Program-made: the position numbers and the translations under genes
The notes under the pieces: generated by a model
Told to the model about the DNA's origin: nothing
Database searches by the model: none
Seen by the model: the letters and a program-made list of their open reading frames with translations, nothing else
Assembly: GCA_015265235.1 (NCBI GenBank)
Contig: JABZYJ010000019.1
Span: forward strand, 1 to 18,959
DNA from: Selenomonas sp.
GTDB lineage: Bacteria; Bacillota; Negativicutes; Selenomonadales; Selenomonadaceae
Length of the DNA stretch: 18,959 bases
Direction of reading: 5' to 3'
Shown: one piece after another, positions 1 through 5,583 of the stretch
How the letters are laid out: the number at the start of each line of letters is the position of its first letter
Numbering within the stretch: position 1 is the first letter of the stretch

Positions 1-269
1 GTGTGATCGGGGAGGAATCTGCCCTCTGCCGTGACGAGGGTCGGGATCTCTGCGGGCGGCAGGACGGGCGCAGCGTCGACGAGCGTGAGGTGGATGCCGA
101 CCCCGAGCGCGGGTGTTCGCACGGCGAGCTCCGCCGCATCTGCAAATGCCGCGCCGCCTGCCATGATCGTTGCAGAGCGCAGCATGCCCTCCTGCACGGC
201 TGTTTCGACGGCGCGGTTGATGAGCACGTGTCGCCCAAAGTCGTCCGCATTGATGATAATCTGTTTCAA
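1..269 (-). CDS. YdjC/ChbG (HpnK-like) family carbohydrate deacetylase, partial (3' end outside window)
   Basis: The N-terminal 89 residues are present and the gene runs off the left edge. Family members are metal-dependent deacetylases that remove N-acetyl groups from sugars such as chitooligosaccharides; HpnK homologues act in hopanoid synthesis. Visible family marks are the N-terminal strand with ADDFG at residues 8-12 (metal-binding Asp), followed by NRAV, and GIHLTL with the metal-binding His at residue 60. I placed the start at a TTG (269-267), because AAGGA lies 8 nt upstream and the conserved strand leading to ADDFG begins right there; the nearest ATG is in another frame. The gene starts 11 nt after the stop of the BsuPI-domain gene and its ribosome binding site overlaps that stop, so the two are probably co-transcribed. 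The substrate cannot be told from this fragment. Confidence 0.82.
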   Translation of the reverse strand, partial: MKQIIINADDFGRHVLINRAVETAVQEGMLRSATIMAGGAAFADAAELAVRTPALGVGIHLTLVDAAPVLPPAEIPTLVTAEGRFLPDH

Positions 270-280
270 GTCTGCTATCC

Positions 281-856
281 TTACCAGCCGCCCGTGCCGA
301 TCACGATGTCGCCGTGGATGCGCGGGGATGCGCCGGCACTGCGCGGGTCGGGAACGGCGGCGCAGACAAGGACGTTCGTGTCCTTCAGCCCCGCCGCGAC
401 GAGGACGGCACGATCCCGCAGCTCCTTATACGTCTTGCGGTCGATCTCGGCGGTCAGCTCCTCGGACGCGCCCGGCGCGAGCGCATACGTCTGCAGTGCC
501 TGCGTGAACGCCATGCCGTCCGACCAGCGCCAGATCTCGCGTCCCTTCGCATCGAGCAGGGCAAAGTCATAGTTCTGCCCCGTCGGATGCGCGACGGTGT
601 ACGCCTCCGTTCCCTCGTTGCGCACGGTCAGCTTCAGCAGGAGACGGCCGCTCTTTTCGTTCACGGTCAGCTCCTCGGAGAGATCGCCGATGCGCACCCC
701 GGCGTAGGTGTTCGATGCCGCGCGCACAGCGGGTGTGTGCGAGGTCGGTATGCTGATGCCGATGCCGCCGCCGATGCCCGCCTCCGCTGCAGGGGCGAGG
801 GCAGGGGCGAGGAGGGCGGCCGTGAGAAGGGCGGCGAATAGTTTCGTGGGCTTCAT
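281..856 (-). CDS. Secreted BsuPI-domain protein (putative intracellular-proteinase-inhibitor fold)
   Basis: 191 residues. Residues 1-26 form a signal peptide: KPTK, a hydrophobic Ala/Leu core, then a small-residue cleavage region AEAG. Residues about 65-140 match the BsuPI (IPI) domain: LTVRNEGTEAYT, then TGQNYDF (92-98), IWRWSDG (108-114), FTQ and the APG turn, in the usual order. The founding member inhibits intracellular serine protease in Bacillus. Exported homologues are common and their role is not established, so 'protease inhibitor' is a family name here, not a demonstrated function. The start at 856 was chosen because AAGGA lies 6 nt upstream and the signal peptide begins there. A much longer open frame extends upstream through the opposite strand of cinA and the SGNH gene, but it is a shadow. 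The gene leads a probable two-gene unit with the YdjC-family gene. Confidence 0.85.
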   Translation of the reverse strand: MKPTKLFAALLTAALLAPALAPAAEAGIGGGIGISIPTSHTPAVRAASNTYAGVRIGDLSEELTVNEKSGRLLLKLTVRNEGTEAYTVAHPTGQNYDFALLDAKGREIWRWSDGMAFTQALQTYALAPGASEELTAEIDRKTYKELRDRAVLVAAGLKDTNVLVCAAVPDPRSAGASPRIHGDIVIGTGGW

Positions 857-984
857 GGGTATTCCTTCCGTCAATCCAATTATTTTCATCGTATTCGCGC
901 AGAAACGCGATTCCTTAGTAATTTCGACAAAAAAGGGCGAATTACCTTTTCTAGGCGGGATTTTTGTAGTAGAATGAATAGAAA

Positions 985-999
985 CACTGATTATCAGTG
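985..999. repeat. Perfect 7-1-7 palindrome in the cinA leader
   Basis: CACTGAT-T-ATCAGTG is a perfect inverted repeat with one central base, 25 nt before the cinA start codon. A TAGAAT box at 970-975 could be a -10 element, which would put the palindrome at the start of the transcript, where an operator could sit; the -35 region is poor, so this is weak. The left half together with the bases before it (GAAACACTGAT) also matches the terminal repeat of the MITE-like element at 11454-11620. Confidence 0.5.
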
Positions 1000-1024
1000 G
1001 GAAAATCGTCAAAGGAGCAAGTAC

Positions 1025-1813
1025 ATGGTCGTAGAAATCATCAGCGTGGGCACGGAGCTGCTCATGGGAAATATCGTGAACACGAATGCACAGCACATCG
1101 CGCAGAAACTCGCGCACATGGGGCTGGATGCCTACTATCAGACGGTGGTCGGGGACAATCCCGAGCGTCTGCGCGCCGCACTCGATGTGGCATATACGCG
1201 CGGAGACTGCGTCATCACCACGGGCGGTCTTGGCCCGACGAAGGACGACCTGACGAAGGAGATGCTGATCTCCTACTTCGGCTGCACGCCCGTCGAGGAC
1301 GCGGAGGCGCTGCGCCGTCTGGAGGAGCGTGCGGCAAAGCGCGGCGTCCCCCTCTCGGAGAGCATGCGCAAGCAGGCGACCGTTCCCTCGGGGGCGATGG
1401 TTCTGCAGAACGACCACGGCACGGCGCCCGGCGTCATCATCGAGAAGGACGGGCGCGTCTGCATCATGCTCCCCGGCCCGCCGAAGGAGATGAAGCCGAT
1501 GTTTGCGGATGCGTGCCGCCTCTTTCTCGCGGGAAAGAGCGACAAGGTATTCGTCTCCATGAACATCAAGCTCTACTCCATGGCGGAGAAGGGGCTGCCC
1601 GTCGGAGAATCGCCCGTCGCCGACCGCCTCGGTGCACTCGTTGATGGGGAGAACCCGACCGTGGCGACGTACGCGAAGGAGGACGGCTGCCTCGTCCGCG
1701 TGACGGCGGCGGCAAAGACGGCGGAGGAGGCACGTGCGCTCCTCGCGCCGACACTCGCAGAGGTCAAAGCGGCGATTGGGGAAGAGTATATCAGATCGGT
1801 GGAAGAGGACTAA
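1025..1813 (+). CDS. cinA: CinA-family protein lacking the C-terminal amidase domain
   Basis: 262 residues. The N-terminal domain (about 1-165) is MoaB/MogA-like, with ISVGTELLMGNIVNTNA at the start, TTGGLGPTKDD at 65-75 and MLPGPPKEM at 149-157. A middle segment follows that ends NPTVATYAKEDG...RVTAAAKT. Full CinA proteins are about 410 residues and carry a C-terminal nicotinamide-nucleotide amidase (PncC) domain. Here the frame stops exactly where that domain would start and nothing in the next gene resembles it. The remaining part corresponds to the COF/ADP-ribose pyrophosphatase half described for CinA, so a nucleotide-cleaning role is possible but not certain. The start at 1025 has AAAGGAG 7 nt upstream; the frame opens at 974 without a ribosome binding site. 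The stop TAA is followed directly by the ATG of the SGNH hydrolase, implying translational coupling. Confidence 0.9.
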   Translation: MVVEIISVGTELLMGNIVNTNAQHIAQKLAHMGLDAYYQTVVGDNPERLRAALDVAYTRGDCVITTGGLGPTKDDLTKEMLISYFGCTPVEDAEALRRLEERAAKRGVPLSESMRKQATVPSGAMVLQNDHGTAPGVIIEKDGRVCIMLPGPPKEMKPMFADACRLFLAGKSDKVFVSMNIKLYSMAEKGLPVGESPVADRLGALVDGENPTVATYAKEDGCLVRVTAAAKTAEEARALLAPTLAEVKAAIGEEYIRSVEED

Positions 1814-3142
1814 ATGCAGCTGCGATTTTTTCGGCATGGGCTGGGGGTGCTCCTTGCCGTTCTTCTTGTTGTGAGTATGACACAGGCATCCGCCGCAGGA
1901 AAATCGGTGGAGCGCGGTGCGGAGCGGAGCGGCGTACGCACGCCGCCCGAGGCGGCACTGCCCTCCTCCGTGCTCCTGCGCTGGGCGCCCTACAATGGGG
2001 CGGTGCGCTATGAGGTGCGCATCCTCGTGCGCACGGCGGAGGGACGCATGGTCGAGCAGCAGAAGCTCAGTCGCGTCTATACGACGGGTGTACACATCCC
2101 CCTCACGGGACTTCTGCCGCAGGACGATCTCTACTGGACGGTGCAGCCGCTCGGCTACGACGGCACACCGATTGCCGCAGCGTCGGCGCCGCAGCCGGTG
2201 AGCGAGGCACGCGCCGACCCGCCTGCGCCCGTCCTCACGGCGGAGTATGACAAGATGGCATACGCGCCGCTCTACCCTGTCTACTCGTGGATCCCGCTCA
2301 GCGGGCAGACCCATCACGAGGTCGAGGTCTACCGCCGCGCGGCCGACGGGCGCGATGTCTTCCTGCATACCCTGCAGGCGGGGGAGCAGGATGTCTACGA
2401 CGATGCGGCGTTCACCGTGCCGGGACACTACGTCTACCGCGTGCGCGGCGTGACGACGGCGGGCACGCCGATCTCCGACTGGTCGGCGGGCGGCACATTC
2501 GATGTCGTCCCGCACACGCCGATTGCGGCGATCGGGGACAGCATCACGCACGGCGGCGGAGCGATCACCCTGCCGCCCTCCTACACGCTCTACGACTGGG
2601 AGACATACTGCACCGTGCCCATCAAAAACCTCGGGCACAGCGGCGACACGACGGCGGATATGCTCGCGCGGTTTGACCGCGATGTACTGCCGTTCGCGCC
2701 GCGCGTGCTCATCATCATGGGCGGCGTGAACGACTACCGCTCCGGCGTCTACGGCGCACAGACCGTGCGCAACCTCGCCGCCCTCGGGGAGAAATGCCGC
2801 GCGCATGGCATCACGCCGATCTTTCTGACGGTGACACCGATCCGTCCCGCGTGGATGACGAAGCGCATGACGATCATGACGCCGCCCTCGGACTGGATGG
2901 ATCACCGTGACTACATCAACGACTGGGTGCGTCAGCAGGAGTTCAGCGTCGATGTCTCCTCCACGCTCGCGGATGCGAACGGCGAGCTTGAGGCGGCGTA
3001 CACGACGGATGGACTGCACCCCGACTACATGGGGAAAAAGCACATCGGGCAGACGGTCGACTCCTACCTGCGCAAGAATTTTGCCTATGCGGTGGGCGCG
3101 GCAGAGCGCCGCCTCCGCATTTATCGAGAGACGGGAGAATAG
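1814..3142 (+). CDS. Secreted SGNH/GDSL-type hydrolase with N-terminal fibronectin-III-like modules
   Basis: 442 residues. Residues 1-28 are a signal peptide ending ASAAG. Two beta-rich, fibronectin-type-III-like segments follow: about 45-130 (LRWAPYNGAVRYEVRI) and 130-228 (PVYSWIPLSGQTHHEVEVY, later YVYRVRG). The SGNH hydrolase domain spans about 232-430. Its blocks are IGDSITHGGG with nucleophile Ser243, LGHSGDTT with the block II Gly, GGVNDY with Asn306, and DGLHPDYMG with Asp399 and His402, so the catalytic Ser-Asp-His set and oxyanion residues are complete. Such enzymes are esterases, lipases or carbohydrate O-acetyl esterases. Export plus FnIII-like modules suggests work on cell-surface or environmental glycans, but the substrate is unknown. 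The gene begins at the base after the cinA stop and has no separate promoter; its ribosome binding site would lie inside cinA (GGAAGAGGA). Confidence 0.88.
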   Translation: MQLRFFRHGLGVLLAVLLVVSMTQASAAGKSVERGAERSGVRTPPEAALPSSVLLRWAPYNGAVRYEVRILVRTAEGRMVEQQKLSRVYTTGVHIPLTGLLPQDDLYWTVQPLGYDGTPIAAASAPQPVSEARADPPAPVLTAEYDKMAYAPLYPVYSWIPLSGQTHHEVEVYRRAADGRDVFLHTLQAGEQDVYDDAAFTVPGHYVYRVRGVTTAGTPISDWSAGGTFDVVPHTPIAAIGDSITHGGGAITLPPSYTLYDWETYCTVPIKNLGHSGDTTADMLARFDRDVLPFAPRVLIIMGGVNDYRSGVYGAQTVRNLAALGEKCRAHGITPIFLTVTPIRPAWMTKRMTIMTPPSDWMDHRDYINDWVRQQEFSVDVSSTLADANGELEAAYTTDGLHPDYMGKKHIGQTVDSYLRKNFAYAVGAAERRLRIYRETGE

Positions 3143-3165
3143 GGGGGGCGCATGGACTGCGCCGC

Positions 3166-3194
3166 TTGCTTCTCTATGACGGATAAGCTACAAT
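3166..3194 (+). promoter_or_regulatory. Sigma-A-type promoter for the 3218-4808 unit
   Basis: TTGCTT (3166-3171) and TACAAT (3189-3194) are separated by exactly 17 bases. The ATG at 3218 follows at a normal leader distance, with AAGGAAGGAG in between. No terminator was seen after the SGNH gene, so some read-through from upstream is possible. Confidence 0.7.
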
Positions 3195-3217
3195 AGAAAA
3201 AAGGAAGGAGCTCTATC

Positions 3218-3898
3218 ATGCGACAACTGCGCCTCAGCAGTGCCGCTGTGCTGGGCGTGCTGCTCATATTCTGCGCCTATACGGGCTACGGCAGCTGGAA
3301 GGAGCATACGCCCGAGGCGGCGCTCGCACATATCGGTCATGCCGTCGCGACAGAGGATCGCGATGGCTTCGATCAGTACGTCGATACGGATGCCGTCCTC
3401 GCGGGGCTCGCGGAGGACAGCACGGAACTCCTCGCGGAGAACATCGACGCCCTGCATGCGCGCCATCCGAGCGACTGGTTCTTTCGCCATGACGCCGCCT
3501 TTATGCGGGACTACATGGCGGAGCGATGTGCGGCGGACATCGCCTTTGCACGCGCTATGCTGGACTACTACTTTGACTCTGCACGCGTGCCCGTCTCGCG
3601 GACAGACGGCACGGCACGGTGGGCGTCCGACGAGATGCGCGCCTTTGCCGCTGCCTACAGCGTGACCGTGGGAGCAGTGCGCACGGACGGCGACCGCGCC
3701 TATGCGGATGCCGTACTGCATGGCAACGACAGCACCTACGGACGGCTCCTGCCGACGGCGGCCTTTACACTGGAGCTGGCACGCATGGCGGACGGACGAT
3801 GGAAACTCGTGCGCATACGGACGGCGGCGGATGAGGATGGATTCTTCGCGCTCGTCGATGCGGCGGAGCGATACTGGGCACTTCAGGGCTGGGATTAA
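3218..3898 (+). CDS. Membrane-anchored protein of unknown function (DUF2939-like pattern)
   Basis: 226 residues. A single hydrophobic segment at about 7-23 (AAVLGVLLIFCAYTGYG) is an N-terminal anchor or uncleaved signal, leaving the rest outside. The following stretch, PEAALAHIGHAVATEDRDGFDQYVD, resembles the start of DUF2939-type proteins, where a helix is followed by a 'D...F..YVD' segment, but I rate that match as tentative. The C-terminal half alternates short strands and ends ARMADGRWKLVRIR, a pattern seen in NTF2-like or DUF4878-like exported domains. No catalytic motif is visible. The start is supported by AAGGAAGGAG 7 nt upstream and by a good promoter. The hemerythrin gene begins 15 nt after the stop, so the two share a transcript, but the functional link is unknown. 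Confidence 0.8.
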   Translation: MRQLRLSSAAVLGVLLIFCAYTGYGSWKEHTPEAALAHIGHAVATEDRDGFDQYVDTDAVLAGLAEDSTELLAENIDALHARHPSDWFFRHDAAFMRDYMAERCAADIAFARAMLDYYFDSARVPVSRTDGTARWASDEMRAFAAAYSVTVGAVRTDGDRAYADAVLHGNDSTYGRLLPTAAFTLELARMADGRWKLVRIRTAADEDGFFALVDAAERYWALQGWD

Positions 3899-3913
3899 TA
3901 AAAAAGGAAGGGA

Positions 3914-4339
3914 ATGCAGACGATGAAAAAGTACGAACTGACGAAAGAGTATTTGACCGGAATCGACATGATCGACAAAGAGCACGGAAAGCTCTTTGAC
4001 CTCGCGAACGAGTGCTATGAGCTCGTGATGGATGATGCGGGCACCGACCACTACGACCGCATCGTGGAGCTCATCGACGAGCTGCGCGACTATGCGGCGA
4101 CGCATTTCGCCCATGAGGAGGAGTACATGGAGCGCGTGCAGTACGAGCGCCGCTTCAGCGAGCGGTATCAGCACCTGCGCTTCATCCAGAAACTGAGCGA
4201 GGTCGATCTGGACAGTGTGGACGAGAACCAGCAGGAGTATCTGCTCGGCATCCTCGACTTCCTCGCACGCTGGCTCTATGGGCACATCAAGGTGATGGAC
4301 TGCCGCATCCCGAAGGAAGAGGACGCCGCAGCAAAGTAA
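3914..4339 (+). CDS. Bacteriohemerythrin, variant diiron site
   Basis: 141 residues, a single four-helix hemerythrin domain, the usual length for the family. These soluble proteins bind O2 at a diiron centre and serve as oxygen carriers, scavengers or sensors. Ligands in order are His24 (EHGKLF), His64 and Glu68 (THFAHEE), His87 (QHLRF), His124 and Asp129 (GHIKVMD). The position four residues before His87, normally His, is Glu83 (SERYQH), so one of the five expected His ligands is replaced. The paralogue next door keeps His at this place. Start: AAGGA 5 nt upstream favours 3914; ATG 3923 is the alternative and aligns better with the paralogue N-terminus. It is co-transcribed with the membrane protein upstream and the second hemerythrin downstream. 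Confidence 0.93.
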   Translation: MQTMKKYELTKEYLTGIDMIDKEHGKLFDLANECYELVMDDAGTDHYDRIVELIDELRDYAATHFAHEEEYMERVQYERRFSERYQHLRFIQKLSEVDLDSVDENQQEYLLGILDFLARWLYGHIKVMDCRIPKEEDAAAK

Positions 4340-4400
4340 GACACTTTTCTCATACCAAAGGAGTAGCCGCTCAAAGCAGACGAAAGAGGGAAAATGCGCC

Positions 4401-4808
4401 ATGAAGTATGAGTTTACGGATGACTATTTGACGGGGATTGCATCGGTCGATCAGCAGCACGCGAAGCTGTTCGATCTGACGAACGAGTGCTACGAGCTCG
4501 TGATGGAGGATGCGTCGGAGGATAAGTACGATAAGATCGTCGCGATCCTCGATGAGCTTGCCGCCTATGCCGGCACGCATTTTGCGAGCGAGGAGGCGTA
4601 TGCCGAGAGCGTCGGCGATCCGCACCGTTTCAGTCATCGCGCGCTGCACCTGCGTTTTATGAAAAAGGTCGGAGAGATCGACCTTGAAAAGGTGGACGAG
4701 AACCAACAGGAGTACCTCCTGAACATCCTCGATTTCCTTGCGCGCTGGCTCTTTGACCACATCAAGGGGCGCGACTGCCATCTGCCCCACGCAGACGGCG
4801 GGAAGTGA
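4401..4808 (+). CDS. Bacteriohemerythrin with complete diiron ligand set
   Basis: 135 residues and a clear tandem paralogue of the preceding gene; the shared core runs from YLTGI to LDFLARWL with many identical blocks. All seven iron ligands are present: His20 (QQHAKLF), His60 and Glu64 (GTHFASEE), His79 and His83 (SHRALHLRF), His120 and Asp125 (DHIKGRD). It is therefore expected to bind O2 reversibly in the cytoplasm, where an anaerobe would use it for oxygen buffering or delivery. It starts 61 nt after the first hemerythrin, with an AGAGGG ribosome binding site, and the unit closes at the terminator 4834-4870. The duplication appears fairly old, since the two copies differ at many surface positions and at one metal ligand. 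Confidence 0.95.
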   Translation: MKYEFTDDYLTGIASVDQQHAKLFDLTNECYELVMEDASEDKYDKIVAILDELAAYAGTHFASEEAYAESVGDPHRFSHRALHLRFMKKVGEIDLEKVDENQQEYLLNILDFLARWLFDHIKGRDCHLPHADGGK

Positions 4809-4833
4809 GCGCAAAACAGAGGGAAGCACAGAC

Positions 4834-4870
4834 AAAAAGACCGCGCAGTGAGCAGCTGTGCGGTCTTTTT
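4834..4870 (+). terminator. Rho-independent terminator of the hemerythrin unit
   Basis: The stem AAAAAGACCGCGCAG pairs with CTGTGCGGTCTTTTT across a short loop, with one G-T pair, and is followed by further T-rich sequence. It lies 25 nt after the second hemerythrin stop. Confidence 0.9.
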
Positions 4871-5081
4871 GCTGTGTATTTGTAGGAGAGTATGGGAGAA
4901 GCCGTACGGTGAAGAACGGCTCCTGAGGAAGGACTGACAGGAAATCCCGCAGACGTTCCTCAAAACTGTGATGTAAGTATAGCATATAAGAGAATGAATT
5001 TCAATAGCATAGAAGAAAATTTTTTCATAAAACTTTCATCGAAATGCGTCGTAAACAGCGACAAATTGGGAAAAAAGTCTG
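4871..5081. other. Intergenic stretch with two adjacent hairpins, no gene seen
   Basis: This part lies between the hemerythrin terminator and the next promoter; the whole gene-free gap is 4809-5165. Two perfect stems sit side by side: AGCCGT/ACGGCT (4900-4905 with 4916-4921) and TGAGGAA/TTCCTCA (4924-4930 with 4956-4962). After about 4975 the sequence becomes strongly AT-rich. I see no credible coding frame and no known RNA family. Confidence 0.5.
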
Positions 5082-5110
5082 TAGGCAAGAAATGGGAAAG
5101 ATCCTATAAT
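5082..5110 (+). promoter_or_regulatory. Sigma-A-type promoter for the 116-residue protein
   Basis: A perfect TATAAT (5105-5110) is preceded, with a 17-base spacer, by TAGGCA (5082-5087), which matches TTGACA at four of six positions. The surrounding DNA is AT-rich. The start codon is 55 nt downstream of the -10 box. Confidence 0.65.
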
Positions 5111-5165
5111 GTCCATAGGACAAAGGAAATGTCCAAAACACTCATAAGGAAATGAGGTGATCGTG

Positions 5166-5516
5166 ATGTCTGTACTATCACTTGCATCCGTACTTGACGA
5201 TCCTGCACGGCAGATCCCCGTTCCGCTGATTATGCGGACGGCGGCTCCGACGCTTGCACAGGATGGGGTCAACGTCGGCAATATCCGTTCGCAGCACTTT
5301 GCGCAGCGCGAGCAGATCCGCCGGTTGGCACGTATGGGGGAAGATGCGTACGCAGTAGACATCGAGTCCTTGGCGCGCTCGCTTCACTCGCTGGAGGAGG
5401 ACATCCGCAAGGAGGCGTCGCGTGAGGTATTCGGTGATGCGTATGTGGTCGAGCTGAGTGCAGGAGCACAGCAGGCGAACACGGCGGCGGGTACGTACCG
5501 CGCAGCACACAACTAA
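5166..5516 (+). CDS. Small hypothetical protein (116 aa), unrecognised
   Basis: 116 residues without signal peptide or membrane segment. I do not recognise the family. The N-terminal third is non-polar with prolines (PARQIPVPLIMRTAAPTLAQ). The middle, about 40-85, is rich in charged residues with helix-like spacing (REQIRRLARMGEDAY, then SLHSLEEDIRKEASREVFGD), which suggests a helical or coiled bundle. The tail is Ala/Gln/Thr-rich and probably disordered. The start ATG 5166 has GAGGTGA 5 nt upstream; GTG codons at 5157 and 5163 are in frame but closer to or inside that site. The gene stands alone between its own TATAAT promoter and a terminator shared with the convergent giant gene, so it is an independent unit. 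Good promoter, ribosome binding site and terminator make it a real gene despite unknown function. Confidence 0.75.
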   Translation: MSVLSLASVLDDPARQIPVPLIMRTAAPTLAQDGVNVGNIRSQHFAQREQIRRLARMGEDAYAVDIESLARSLHSLEEDIRKEASREVFGDAYVVELSAGAQQANTAAGTYRAAHN

Positions 5517-5526
5517 GCTGAAAAGC

Positions 5527-5567
5527 AAAAACAGCGGCAGGAACGATTTGTTCCCGCCGCTGTTTTT
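5527..5567. terminator. Bidirectional intrinsic terminator between convergent genes
   Basis: AAAAACAGCGGCAGGAAC pairs with GTTCCCGCCGCTGTTTTT (one mismatch) around a GATTT loop. The A run on one side and the T run on the other serve both the plus-strand small gene and the minus-strand DUF4132 gene, whose stop codons lie 11 and 17 nt away. Confidence 0.92.
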
Positions 5568-5583
5568 GTGTTGTGCTCCTTCC

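Noticed and set aside
970..975. TAGAAT as the -10 box of a cinA promoter
   Set aside because: The matching -35 region (TTTTCT at 17 bases) is too poor to call.
857..3043. Long open minus-strand frame (total 920 codons) extending the BsuPI gene upstream across cinA and the SGNH gene
   Set aside because: The translation is Arg/His/Asp-rich shadow sequence of the plus-strand genes; signal peptide and ribosome binding site fix the real start at 856.
3141..3165. GGCGCA-TGGAC-TGCGCC stem after the SGNH gene as a terminator
   Set aside because: Only six pairs and no T run, and it directly abuts the next promoter.
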